A stretch of 64,000 bases of DNA from Kineosporia rhizophila (GTDB lineage: Bacteria; Actinomycetota; Actinomycetes; Actinomycetales; Kineosporiaceae): NCBI RefSeq assembly GCF_021277265.1, contig NZ_JAJSOH010000006.1, positions 235,823-299,822 of the forward strand. The letters are read 5' to 3'. The position numbers were made by a program, and so were the translations under genes. Shown piece by piece: positions 7,636 to 15,925 of the stretch. Below the pieces are notes generated by a model that saw only the letters and a list, made by a program, of their open reading frames with translations, did no database searches and was not told the origin of the DNA. Every line of letters starts with the position of its first letter. Position 1 is the stretch's first letter.

Positions 7636-8985
7636 TCAGGTCGGCCCGGTCTGATCGGCGGCCGAAGGCAGCCGCATCTCCAGACGCGCCCCGCCCAGCC
7701 GGGCCGTCTCCAGCCGGGCCGACCCACCCGCCTGACGCGCCGCCTCGGCGATGATGGCCAAACCCAGACCGGCACCACCGCTGTCCCGGTCCCGCGCGTC
7801 GTCGCGGCGCTCGAACCGGTGGAACACCCGTTCCCGATCCTCCTCAGGCACCCCCGGACCGTCGTCGTCCACCCGCAGGACCGCCGTCGTCCCATGGTCG
7901 GTCAGCTCGAACGCCACCGCGGAACGGGCGTGCCGCCGGGCATTCTCGGCCGCGTTGCGCACCGCCCGGCTCATCAGCGCCGGATCGGCCAGCACCCGGG
8001 CCGGTCCCACCCGGGTCAGATCCACCTTCGTCCCCAGGGCCCGCAGCCGTTTTCCCTCGGCCAGCACCAGATCGTCCAGATCGATCTCCTGAAGCGCCCC
8101 GGAACTGCGCTCGTCCACCCGGGCCAGCAACAGCAGACCGCTGACCAGTTCCTCCAGCCGCGCGGCCTCGGCGTCGACCACCTCGGCCAGCCCCGGCAAC
8201 GTCACCGTCTCCGGATGCAGCAGAGCCACCTGCGCATGCTGACGGATCGCGGCCACCGGCGAACGTAACTCGTGCGAGGCGTCCGAGACGAAACGCTGCT
8301 GGGCCCGGCGGGACTTCTCCAGACGCTCCAGCATCCGGTTCATGGTCACGGCCAGCCGGGCCACCTCGTCCTGCCCGCGCGGCGCGATGATCCGGCCGGC
8401 CCCGTCATTGCCGATGTTCTCCACGTCGGAACGAATCTGTTCTACCGGGCGCAGGGAACGCCCCACCACCGTCCAGGTGAGCGCGGCCACGAACAGGCTG
8501 ACCGCCGGAACTGCCAGACCCAGAAGCCAGCTCGCCGACCGAGTCGCCTCGCCCGCCCCCTTGAGCGAACGCCCGACCACGACGTGCCCGGTGACCCCCG
8601 GCTCGAGCTGCACCGGACTGGACGCCACCGCCCAGCGCCGCCCCTGCAGCTCGGCGATCCGGGAATCGTGGTGCACCGGCAGCGCCGGGGTACCGGCGAA
8701 GTCGTCGTCGGCGACCGCCACCACCCGGCCCTCGCGCTGCAGCTGGATGATCACCTCGTCGGCCTCGAACGGGGGCAGCCGGCCCACCGCCTGCGTCTCG
8801 GCCGCGATCTGGGCGGCCTGCTGCTCGGCGGTGGTCGCCTCGGCCCGCACCACGCTGGAGCGCAGCAGCCCGACCAGGCCGACCGCCCCGGCCGCCAGCA
8901 CCACCAGCACGATCGCGGTGGTGGCCGAGGTGATCCGGACCCGTAACGACCACCAGCCGATGCGTTCCGCCCGCTGCTCAGGCAT
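7636..8985 (-). CDS. Sensor histidine kinase (OmpR-partner type)
   Basis: 449-residue membrane kinase: two transmembrane helices (about residues 15-40 and 155-180) flank an extracytoplasmic sensor domain; a HAMP domain follows, then HisKA with the phosphorylated His in SDASHELRSPVAAIRQH and a HATPase_c domain with N box (RNAAENARRHA), G1 box (DDGPGVPEED) and G2 box (GGAGLGLAII). Its start overlaps the end of the response regulator gene by 8 bases, so the two are a cognate pair. The glycosidase gene upstream in the same operon suggests an envelope or polysaccharide signal, which is an inference. Confidence 0.93.
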   Translation of the reverse strand: MPEQRAERIGWWSLRVRITSATTAIVLVVLAAGAVGLVGLLRSSVVRAEATTAEQQAAQIAAETQAVGRLPPFEADEVIIQLQREGRVVAVADDDFAGTPALPVHHDSRIAELQGRRWAVASSPVQLEPGVTGHVVVGRSLKGAGEATRSASWLLGLAVPAVSLFVAALTWTVVGRSLRPVEQIRSDVENIGNDGAGRIIAPRGQDEVARLAVTMNRMLERLEKSRRAQQRFVSDASHELRSPVAAIRQHAQVALLHPETVTLPGLAEVVDAEAARLEELVSGLLLLARVDERSSGALQEIDLDDLVLAEGKRLRALGTKVDLTRVGPARVLADPALMSRAVRNAAENARRHARSAVAFELTDHGTTAVLRVDDDGPGVPEEDRERVFHRFERRDDARDRDSGGAGLGLAIIAEAARQAGGSARLETARLGGARLEMRLPSAADQTGPT

Positions 8986-9652
8986 CGGCGGTCAACCGGT
9001 AACCGGCCCCCCGCACGGTCACGATGGTCTCCACCCCGAACGGCCGGTCGATCTTGGACCGCAGATGCGCGATGTACACCTCGACGATGTTCGGATCACC
9101 CTCGAAGTCGTCGTCCCAGACGCCGTTCAGGATGTCGGACTTCGAGCGCACCGACTCGGCGCTACGGGCGAGGAACGCCAGCACGGCGAACTCCCGGCTG
9201 GTCAGCTGGATCGGCGTACCCCCGCGCCGCACCTCGCGGGTGGCCGGGTCGACCACCAGGCTGCCGATGGTCAGGATGGTGGGCCGCTCCGGCCGCCCCC
9301 GCCGCACCAGCGCCCGTAACCGGGCCAGCAGCACCGGGAACTCCACCGGTTTCACCACGTAGTCGTCGGCCCCGGTGTCCAGCCCCTCGACCTGGTCCCA
9401 GGCGCCGTCCTTGGCCGTGAGCATCAGGATCGGCGTCCAGTTCTCCTCTTCCCGCAGGGCCTGACAGACCGCGTACCCGTTCAGCCCCGGCATCATCACG
9501 TCCAGGAGGATCGCGTCGTAACGGACCTCCCGGGCCCGCCACAGCCCGTCGATCCCGTTGTCGGCCACGTCCACCGAAAAACCCTCGGCCACCAGCCCCC
9601 GGCTGATGCCCTCGGCGAACCGCGCCTCGTCGTCCACCACCAGAACCCGCAC
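8978..9652 (-). CDS. Response regulator, OmpR/PhoB family
   Basis: 224 residues: receiver domain with the phospho-acceptor Asp in ILLDVMMPG (about residue 51), acidic pair in VVDDEARFAEG, and conserved Lys in the TAKDG and VVKPVEF loops; C-terminal winged-helix DNA-binding domain ending in VRGAGYRL. It lies 9 bases downstream of the GH26-type gene and overlaps the kinase gene, so all three are one operon on the minus strand. It probably regulates the operon itself, but I see no clear direct repeats to prove that. Confidence 0.93.
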   Translation of the reverse strand: MRVLVVDDEARFAEGISRGLVAEGFSVDVADNGIDGLWRAREVRYDAILLDVMMPGLNGYAVCQALREEENWTPILMLTAKDGAWDQVEGLDTGADDYVVKPVEFPVLLARLRALVRRGRPERPTILTIGSLVVDPATREVRRGGTPIQLTSREFAVLAFLARSAESVRSKSDILNGVWDDDFEGDPNIVEVYIAHLRSKIDRPFGVETIVTVRGAGYRLTADA

Positions 9653-9661
9653 CCCGGCAGC

Positions 9662-12112
9662 CTATCGGCCGAACAGCTCCCGGAATCGGCTCTCGCTGCG
9701 AGGCATCCCGGACAGCTGATGCCGGCCCCGGTCCTCGGGGTTCACGTCGAAGTACGCCTGATAGGCCACGTTGTTGCGGGGATCGTCGATGAACTCGTAC
9801 ATCCGCTGGACGAAGTAAGGGTTGTCGGCGCCGCCCCGCCCGTCGACGTCGGAGCGGTCCCACAGGCCCCATTCCGGCATGGACAGTGGCTTACCTCTCT
9901 CCCGGGCGAAGCTGGACCAGAAATTCAGCCCATAGGTGGCATTCTCGATGTTGGCCCAGGCAGCCACCTGATGGTCGCGACGGCAGGACCCGGTGCAGTC
10001 GGCCGGATACGGGTAGGTGTCTTCGGCCCAGGAGATGTCGTAGACGTCCACCCCGACGTAGTCCACGTACTTGTCGCCCGGCCAGAAGATGGTCGAGTCG
10101 TAGGTCTCCCCGCCGTTGTTCACGTTCCAGTCGAAGCGCAGCTTCTCGGCGCCGGGCACCGAACGCATGGTGGTGACGATCCGGCGCCAGTAGGTGACGA
10201 AGTCGGTCTGGTCCTCCGGGGTCAGTTCCCAGCGCATCTTGCTGACGTTGAACTCCCAGGCGAGCCGGATGATGGCATCGCCCTGCCCGTGCGCGACCAG
10301 GTTGCGGGCCAGTCGGCGGAAGTGGTGGTCGTAGTCACCCGCCGCGCCCACGGCCAGCGTGACCGTACGGTCACGGGCCGGCAGCATGACCACGCCGTAG
10401 ACCATCCGGTACCCGGTGTCCTGCCAGGCCCGGAGCATGTAGCCGGGGTCGGCCACGTCGTCCCAGTAGTCGCGGTTGGAGTAGTCGACCGCGTAGGGGA
10501 CGTCGCGCCCCAGCCAGTCCTCGAACTCGCCTACCTGATCAGGATGGGTTCCACGGAACACCCCGATCTTGACCTTCTCCGCCGCGCCCGAGGTCGGCAC
10601 GGGCTGAGGCTTCTTCTCGTCCGGGCCAGGAGCCAGCCCCGGCCCATCCTCGGCCGGATTCTCGTCGACCAGGCTGGGGCTGGTGGTGACGCTGGGCGGG
10701 TCGTCGCCGCGGAAGCCGACCGCGTAGGTAAGCCCACCGACCAGGGTCAGCACGGCGATCAGGGCAACAACAACCAAAGGACGTTTGCTCGCCTTCGCGA
10801 CCTTCGGCTGCCGGAAGGACTGTGGCTGGGTTTGTGGGCCGGCCGGCCCGGCGGGGGAGATGTGTTCGCGGGGGTCAGCCCGTTGGCCGGTGCGTGCGTG
10901 CTCGCTGGGTGATGGCGCAGGGCTGGGGCGTGCGCGTTCACGCGAGGGTGCTGCACGCCCGGGGCGTACGCGCTCATGGGGGTTCGTCGGGCGGGCGGTG
11001 CGTGCCGTGGGCCGCTGTTCGGCCGGATACGGGGCGTGCTGCTCAGCCCGATACGGGGCGTGATGCTCGACCGGATACGGGGGCCGCTGCTTGGCTGCAT
11101 GTGGGGCGTGCTGCTCAGCCGGATCTGCGGCCCACTGGTCGGTCGGGTACGGGGCCTGCTGCTGGAGCGGATACCGAGCCTGCTGATCGGCTGGATGCGG
11201 GGCTTGTTGCTCAGCCGGATCTGGGGCCCACGGGTCGGCTGGATACGGGGCCCGCTGCGTGGCTGCATGTGGGCCCTGCTGGCCGGCCGGATCTGGGGCC
11301 CACGGGTCAGCCGGATCTGGGGCCACCTGATCGGCTGGATACGGGGCCTGTCGCTTGGCCCGGTACTGGGCCTGCTGCTGGAGCGGGGACTGAGCCTGCT
11401 GCTCGGCCTGGTACTGAGCTTGCCCCTCGGCCGGGTACCGAGCTTGGCGTGCGGCCTCGGTCAGCCGCATCTGAGCCGTTTCCGCCTCACGCCGGGCGCG
11501 GCGGGTCAGCGGGGCGTTGGCCGCACCAGGTGAGGGTCCGGCGGCTGGCACAGACGTGGACCTCGTCGTGCGGGCAGCACGGTCTGGCCGGTAGGGACGG
11601 TCGTCGTAGACCGGGCTATGGAGGCCGGGATCAGAAGAGCCGGGGGCGGAGGGGCCGCGGTCTGAAGAGTTGCGGTCGGAGTGCCATGGGCCGAAGGAGC
11701 CGGGGCGGTAGTTCGAGGAGGTGTGGTCTGGGGGCCTGTGGTCGGAAAGTCTGCGGTCGGGAGAGCCGGGGGTGGGACGGCTGCCGTTGGGAGAGTTGCG
11801 GTCAGAGAGGCCGCGGTCGGGAAGGCTACGGCCGGAAGGGCCGTGGTCCTGGTACCCCTGGTGGGGGTCGCCGTACCTGCGATCGTCGGGGCCGAGGTCG
11901 AACGGAAGGTCAGCAGCGGGCGCGTGCCCTTCGTGGTCACCGTACTTCTCGGAGCCGCTGGGCCGGGCGGGCTGTGCGTCGTCGTCGGGCCTGCTGGTCG
12001 GGCCTCGCCAGACGTACGCCGGGGTTTGGGGTGCCGCGGCTGCCTCACGTCGGCGCCGCTCGCGGCGGGAGATCTGCTCAGGCCGGTCGGACCGGCCGGG
12101 CGGATCAGCCAT
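9662..12112 (-). CDS. Membrane-anchored GH26-like glycoside hydrolase with long repetitive N-terminal tail
   Basis: 816 residues in three parts. Residues 1 to about 440 are a charged, disordered region: first Asp/Arg/Ser/Pro-rich, then a run of imperfect 10-residue repeats of the type QQAPYPADQ / PWAPDPAE. One transmembrane helix follows (RPLVVVALIAVLTLVGGLTY, about 445-465), then an extracellular TIM-barrel-like domain of about 330 residues. The putative acid/base Glu is in RLAWEFNVS and the nucleophile Glu in MPEWGLWD, as in GH26 beta-mannanase-type enzymes. The first gene of an operon with a two-component system. The substrate is not certain; a mannan or cell-surface glucan would suit. The cytoplasmic repeat tail is unusual for an enzyme of this family. 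Confidence 0.85.
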   Translation of the reverse strand: MADPPGRSDRPEQISRRERRRREAAAAPQTPAYVWRGPTSRPDDDAQPARPSGSEKYGDHEGHAPAADLPFDLGPDDRRYGDPHQGYQDHGPSGRSLPDRGLSDRNSPNGSRPTPGSPDRRLSDHRPPDHTSSNYRPGSFGPWHSDRNSSDRGPSAPGSSDPGLHSPVYDDRPYRPDRAARTTRSTSVPAAGPSPGAANAPLTRRARREAETAQMRLTEAARQARYPAEGQAQYQAEQQAQSPLQQQAQYRAKRQAPYPADQVAPDPADPWAPDPAGQQGPHAATQRAPYPADPWAPDPAEQQAPHPADQQARYPLQQQAPYPTDQWAADPAEQHAPHAAKQRPPYPVEHHAPYRAEQHAPYPAEQRPTARTARPTNPHERVRPGRAAPSRERARPSPAPSPSEHARTGQRADPREHISPAGPAGPQTQPQSFRQPKVAKASKRPLVVVALIAVLTLVGGLTYAVGFRGDDPPSVTTSPSLVDENPAEDGPGLAPGPDEKKPQPVPTSGAAEKVKIGVFRGTHPDQVGEFEDWLGRDVPYAVDYSNRDYWDDVADPGYMLRAWQDTGYRMVYGVVMLPARDRTVTLAVGAAGDYDHHFRRLARNLVAHGQGDAIIRLAWEFNVSKMRWELTPEDQTDFVTYWRRIVTTMRSVPGAEKLRFDWNVNNGGETYDSTIFWPGDKYVDYVGVDVYDISWAEDTYPYPADCTGSCRRDHQVAAWANIENATYGLNFWSSFARERGKPLSMPEWGLWDRSDVDGRGGADNPYFVQRMYEFIDDPRNNVAYQAYFDVNPEDRGRHQLSGMPRSESRFRELFGR
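11005..11450 (-). repeat. Degenerate tandem repeats inside the GH26-like gene
   Basis: About fifteen imperfect units of about 30 bp (10 residues), with recurring segments such as GGATACGGGGC and GGATCTGGGGCCCA. They encode Gln/Ala/Pro-rich units (APYPAEQ, WAPDPAE, QQARYPLQ). The periodicity follows codons, so this is a protein-level low-complexity repeat, liable to expand or contract by slippage. Confidence 0.75.
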
Positions 12113-12322
12113 CGCGCAGGACCGGCCGCACCGGATCAGGGCCTGGGAACCTCTCGGCAGCCGTCTGAGCCGGGCCGCGCGACGGCGGTGGCAGCAGCTC
12201 AGGACCGAGGACGTTCACGCGCTCGTAGTGTAATGCGGCCACCTGTGCGCCGCGCGGGAATCCCGAGGTCCGGCCGCTCACCTGCGCGCTCGGCAACCCA
12301 AGCCCGTCCGATTCGCCGGAGC

Positions 12323-13810
12323 TCAGCGCTGAGAGCGGGCCACCGCCACCAGAATGCGCACCCCGCGCCGGGCCAGGCGTAGGCCGGCCTGGGTGAACAG
12401 GGTGCCCAGGGCGCCGGCCACCGTGCCGGTGACGAAAGTGGTCATGGCGATGCGCTCGAAGGTGAAGCCGAGGGCGGCGTCAGGCCAGGAGACGATGCTG
12501 ACGTTGGTGACCGAGACGCGAGGGGGCTGGGCGTCGTCGGTGTCCTCGTCGTACTTGGCGTTGGGGTCGGTGACCAGGCGGGCGGTGAACAGGTGGTCGC
12601 CGGCGGCACCGTCGGCGAGCACCACGTAGCGGCCCGAGCGGGGTACCGGGAAGCGCGCCTGGGCCACGTAGACCGGCACCGCGTCGAGGTCGAGGTGCAC
12701 CTGCTCGGAGCCGTCGCCGCCGGTCATCTCCACGTCGAACTCGATCAGGCCGTCTCCGGGCAGGATCCGCAGCACTTGGGCGGCGGCGGTGTGGCGGGTG
12801 CTCAGGTGCATCTCTGCGCCGGTGATCCGGCTGGGGCGGGTGACCATCGGCACCTTGCGGCGGGCGCCGAACATCCGGGGTAGGTCGGTGCGGCGGCGTA
12901 GCACGAGGGGACGCTTGCGCCGGCGCGAATGGTACGAGGAGGAAAGGCCTTTCACGTCGGCCCCCTGCAGGGGAGACCAGCCGAAGCCCACGCCGCGGTG
13001 GGCCTCGCGCACCGACAGCGCGTACCAGTCCACCGCGTACAGGTGGGCGCCGGAAATCGCCTCGACCACCGTCGGTTTGAAGGCCAGCCCACCGTAGAGC
13101 GACACGTCGACCACGTCGGACAGGCCCGGCTTGCGGCGGTACGGACGGCCGAAGACCGAGGCGTAGGAGTCGACGAACGGATGCTCGTCGTCACGACCGG
13201 GTTTGATCCGCGGCAGCACCACGTCGATCAGGTTCGCCGCGCCGCTCAGCCGGCTGACCCCGTTCTCGGGCGCGTCCAAAAGCGTGACCTGATCCGGCCG
13301 GCGCGCCAGCGCCGCCGAGGCGTGGACCGCCACCGCACTGCCGTGACTGTGCCCGATCAGGTGCAGGCGGACGTTCTCACTGCCCAGTGACTGCTGCAGG
13401 GCCATCGCCAGCCGCCGCCCGTTGATCTGCGTGGCCTGCCGGGAGCGGTAGGCGAGCATGACGTCCAGATCCGTGGCCGACTCGTCGATCCAGGAGTAGT
13501 AGAGGACGCAGTGGTCGTCACCGAGCGCGGTCAGGGCCTCCAGCAGATGAGCGTGGTACGAGTGCAGCGAGCGCCCGAGCGGGTCGACCAGCCGGGGGTC
13601 CCAGGCCGGGAGCGAGGGCACCACGTCGCCGATCGCGTGCATGCGTTCCAGCAGGCGCAGGCCGGGTTGCCAGCCGTGGATGAACACGTGCACGGTGGGC
13701 GAGGTGATGCTGCCGGGCTCGACGGGGTGGAAGGCGGCACCGTCGAACCGGCTCAGCCGGCGCAGGGGGTCGTCCCAGGCGCCGGTGCCGCCGAAGTATC
13801 GCGCTCTCAC
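12323..13810 (-). CDS. Alpha/beta hydrolase-fold protein with C-terminal membrane segment
   Basis: 495 residues from GTG 13810 (TIVRARYFGGTG); an upstream extension would overlap the next gene and is poor in protein-like sequence. The lipase-like core has an oxyanion region VHVFIHGWQPG (about residues 38-48) and a nucleophile elbow LIGHSHGSAV with Ser near residue 160. After about residue 340 comes a beta-rich region (MHLSTRHTAAAQVLRI and following) and near the C-terminus one hydrophobic helix (ERIAMTTFVTGTVAGALGTL), suggesting tail anchoring. No signal peptide. Exact substrate unknown. Its 3' end lies 210 bases from the GH26 gene start, with the probable promoter of that operon in between. 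Confidence 0.75.
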   Translation of the reverse strand: MRARYFGGTGAWDDPLRRLSRFDGAAFHPVEPGSITSPTVHVFIHGWQPGLRLLERMHAIGDVVPSLPAWDPRLVDPLGRSLHSYHAHLLEALTALGDDHCVLYYSWIDESATDLDVMLAYRSRQATQINGRRLAMALQQSLGSENVRLHLIGHSHGSAVAVHASAALARRPDQVTLLDAPENGVSRLSGAANLIDVVLPRIKPGRDDEHPFVDSYASVFGRPYRRKPGLSDVVDVSLYGGLAFKPTVVEAISGAHLYAVDWYALSVREAHRGVGFGWSPLQGADVKGLSSSYHSRRRKRPLVLRRRTDLPRMFGARRKVPMVTRPSRITGAEMHLSTRHTAAAQVLRILPGDGLIEFDVEMTGGDGSEQVHLDLDAVPVYVAQARFPVPRSGRYVVLADGAAGDHLFTARLVTDPNAKYDEDTDDAQPPRVSVTNVSIVSWPDAALGFTFERIAMTTFVTGTVAGALGTLFTQAGLRLARRGVRILVAVARSQR

Positions 13811-13865
13811 GATCGTCCATCTTGGCAGGGATCGCCCGCCCCGCGTTCGGGCGGTCGGTGCTCGA

Positions 13866-14270
13866 TCAGTGTTTGCGCAGCCAGAGCAGCTGGATGTGCA
13901 TCCGGCTGAACCGCCAGCCCTGTGGTGTACGGACGGCGGTGGCCGCCGAACGCAGTCCGGCCTCCCGGTGCGGTGGGTCACCGGCGCGGTAGAAGAAGAC
14001 CAGCTGGTTCGCGGTCGTCTCGGCCCGGTCGCCGTCCAGGTGGACCAGGACGTCCCCGTGGACGTGCTGGTGCAGCTCCCCGTCGACCTTGTGCTCGTTC
14101 ATCGAGCTGGTCAGCTCTTCGAGCCCGCGCAGTTCGCCCCGTGGCGAGAGCGCCTCGATGTCGCGGTGGTAGACGGTGTGCAGGTCGTCGAAACGCTGCT
14201 CGTCCAGCAGACGGGACAGTTTCGCGAACAGGTCGGCGATCTCGATCCGGTCGGTGAGTGTCTCGGACAT
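13866..14270 (-). CDS. SnoaL-like/NTF2-fold protein
   Basis: 134 residues with the features of SnoaL_4-type alpha+beta barrels: N-terminal helix DRIEIADLFAKLSRLLDEQ, then YHRDIEALSPRGELRGLEEL and the core strands NQLVFFYRAGD and GWRFSRMHIQLLW. Such proteins act as small-molecule isomerases, hydroxylases or binding proteins. It is divergent from the MarR gene at 14352, and the 81-base space holds two palindromes, so it is very likely the regulator's target and may act on the compound sensed by it. Confidence 0.85.
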   Translation of the reverse strand: MSETLTDRIEIADLFAKLSRLLDEQRFDDLHTVYHRDIEALSPRGELRGLEELTSSMNEHKVDGELHQHVHGDVLVHLDGDRAETTANQLVFFYRAGDPPHREAGLRSAATAVRTPQGWRFSRMHIQLLWLRKH

Positions 14271-14289
14271 CCGGGCCCCCTCGGGTGAG

Positions 14290-14306
14290 TGTTGGTGCCA
14301 CCAACA
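14290..14306. promoter_or_regulatory. MarR operator 1 (17-bp palindrome)
   Basis: TGTTGGTG-C-CACCAACA, a perfect 8-1-8 inverted repeat, 20 bases upstream of the SnoaL-like start codon. Size and symmetry match MarR-family sites. A second copy of the TGTTGG...CCAACA core lies 28 bp away, centre to centre. Confidence 0.8.
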
Positions 14307-14316
14307 TTACGCACGA

Positions 14317-14335
14317 GTGTTGGTCTTGCCAACAC
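14317..14335. promoter_or_regulatory. MarR operator 2
   Basis: GTGTTGG-tcttg-CCAACAC, an inverted repeat with 7-base arms sharing the half-site of operator 1. It ends 16 bases before the MarR start codon. Binding here would block both the regulator's own expression and, with site 1, the divergent gene. Confidence 0.75.
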
Positions 14336-14351
14336 CATTAGGGTGAAGTGC

Positions 14352-14792
14352 ATGGAAGAGATCCCCGCCCGCCTCTCCGGCAAGCCGAGCTGGCTCATCT
14401 CGCAATTGGCGGTGCACGTCGGCCGGATGGCCTTCCGCGGCTTCGCCGAGACCGGCGCGCGCGGGTACCACTACCGGATCCTGGCCTCGCTGCAGGAGTT
14501 CGGGCCGGCCAGTCAGGCGCAGCTGGGTCGCTGGGGCCGGATGGACCGCAGTGACGTGGTGGCGGCGGTCACGCAGCTGGCCGAGCAGGGGTTCGTGGAG
14601 CGGCAACCGGATCCGGAGCACGGCCGACGTAATCGGGTGCTGCTGACGGAAGCCGGTGCGGCACAGCTGGAACGCATGGACGTGGTGCTGGACCGGATGC
14701 AGGAGGAGCTGCTCGCCCCGCTCCCGGCCCCGCAGCGGCAGGAGTTCGTCCGCATGCTCGGAGTGCTGCTGGCCGAGCACGATCCGAGCTGA
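14352..14792 (+). CDS. MarR family transcriptional regulator
   Basis: 146 residues; dimerisation helices at both ends around a winged helix (SQAQLGRWGRMDRSDVVAAV recognition region about residues 55-75, wing RQPDPEHGRRNRVLLT about 85-100). ATG 14352 is preferred; in-frame codons upstream run through operator 2. It faces the SnoaL-like gene across two matching palindromes, the standard layout for autorepression plus control of a divergent detoxification or metabolic gene, released by a small aromatic or oxidising ligand in most family members. Confidence 0.9.
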   Translation: MEEIPARLSGKPSWLISQLAVHVGRMAFRGFAETGARGYHYRILASLQEFGPASQAQLGRWGRMDRSDVVAAVTQLAEQGFVERQPDPEHGRRNRVLLTEAGAAQLERMDVVLDRMQEELLAPLPAPQRQEFVRMLGVLLAEHDPS

Positions 14793-14838
14793 GCCCGGCG
14801 CCGCCACCCCATACGGCGGCGACGTCGGGCTGTGCCCA

Positions 14839-15888
14839 CTACAGGAAGGGCTTGAGCAGGCTCAGGTCGGCGGGGGACAGGCGCTCGCTCGCCGTGGCTG
14901 CCTGGTGCCAGTGCGGGTACGGCAGCGGGACGGCGCTGACCTGGTCCAGGCGGGCACGCTCGTCGTCGGTCAGGCTCAGGTCGGCGGCGGCCAGGTTGTC
15001 GGTCAGCTGCTCCTCGGTGCGGGCCCCGATCACCAGTGACGTGACTCCGGGCCGGCCCAGCAGCCAGGCCAGGGCGACCTGGGCGGCCGAGACCCCGTGG
15101 GCCGAGCCGATCTCGACCAGCGCGTCGACGATGTCGTACAGCTTGCCCTCGTCGTGCACCGGGGGCTCGTTCCAGTCGCTCAGGTGCCGGGAGCCTTCCG
15201 GGGCGGTGACGTCGCGCCGGTACTTGCCCGACAGCAGGCCGCCGGCCAGCGGGCTCCAGACCAGGATGCCGAGCTCCTGGTCCAGGGTGAGCGGCACCAG
15301 TTCCTGCTCGGCCTCGCGGGCCTGCAGGGTGTAGTGGATCTGCTGGGACACGTACCGCTGGTAGCCCCGCGCGTCGGCCACCGCCAGCGACTTCATCAGC
15401 TGCCAGCCGCTGTAGTTGGAGGCGCCGACGTAGCGGATCTTGCCCGCCCGGATCAGCGAGTCCAGGGCCTCGAGGGTCTCCTCGAGCGGGGTCTGGCCGT
15501 CCCACTCGTGGATCTGGAACAGGTCGATGTGGTCGGTGCGCAGCCGCTTGAGGCTGCGTTCGACCGAGCGCACCAGGTGGTAGCGGGAGGCGCCACCGTC
15601 GTTCGGGCCCTCACCCACCACCATCCGCGCCTTGGTGGCCAGCAGCACGTTCTCGCGCCGGCCCTGCAGCACCTCGCCGGTGATCTCCTCGCTGAGCCCG
15701 TCGGAGTACACGTCGGCGGTGTCGATCAGGTTGACCCCGGCGTCGAGGGCCAGGTCGATCTGGCGCCGGGCGAGCTGCACGTCGGTCTTGCCAACAGCCG
15801 CGAAACCTCCCTTCCCGCCGAACGTCATCGTTCCCATGGTCAGCGTCGAGACCCGCAGTCCCGACCGTCCGAGTCGTCGGTATTCCAT
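14839..15888 (-). CDS. Aldo/keto reductase
   Basis: 349 residues, a TIM-barrel NADPH-dependent oxidoreductase of the AKR11/YajO-like group. The catalytic tetrad is visible: Asp in LIDTADVYSDG with Tyr four residues later, Lys in LLATKARM and His in LFQIHEWDG. The C-terminal coenzyme-binding loop VIGARTEEQLTDNL is present. The ATG at 15888 (MEYRRLGRSGLRV) gives the standard family start. It lies 37 bases downstream of the AraC regulator gene on the same strand and may be co-transcribed. Physiological substrate unknown. Confidence 0.92.
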   Translation of the reverse strand: MEYRRLGRSGLRVSTLTMGTMTFGGKGGFAAVGKTDVQLARRQIDLALDAGVNLIDTADVYSDGLSEEITGEVLQGRRENVLLATKARMVVGEGPNDGGASRYHLVRSVERSLKRLRTDHIDLFQIHEWDGQTPLEETLEALDSLIRAGKIRYVGASNYSGWQLMKSLAVADARGYQRYVSQQIHYTLQAREAEQELVPLTLDQELGILVWSPLAGGLLSGKYRRDVTAPEGSRHLSDWNEPPVHDEGKLYDIVDALVEIGSAHGVSAAQVALAWLLGRPGVTSLVIGARTEEQLTDNLAAADLSLTDDERARLDQVSAVPLPYPHWHQAATASERLSPADLSLLKPFL

Positions 15889-15925
15889 GAGGCAGACGCT
15901 ACCCGGAGCCCGGGCAACCGGCAGA

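Noticed and set aside
11005..11450. CRISPR array or variable-number minisatellite with independent function
   Set aside because: Units are imperfect, have no spacers and stay in codon phase inside a long gene.
12105..12296. Small 63-codon minus-strand gene before the GH26-like gene
   Set aside because: No ribosome-binding site and no protein-like pattern; the stretch more likely holds the operon promoter.
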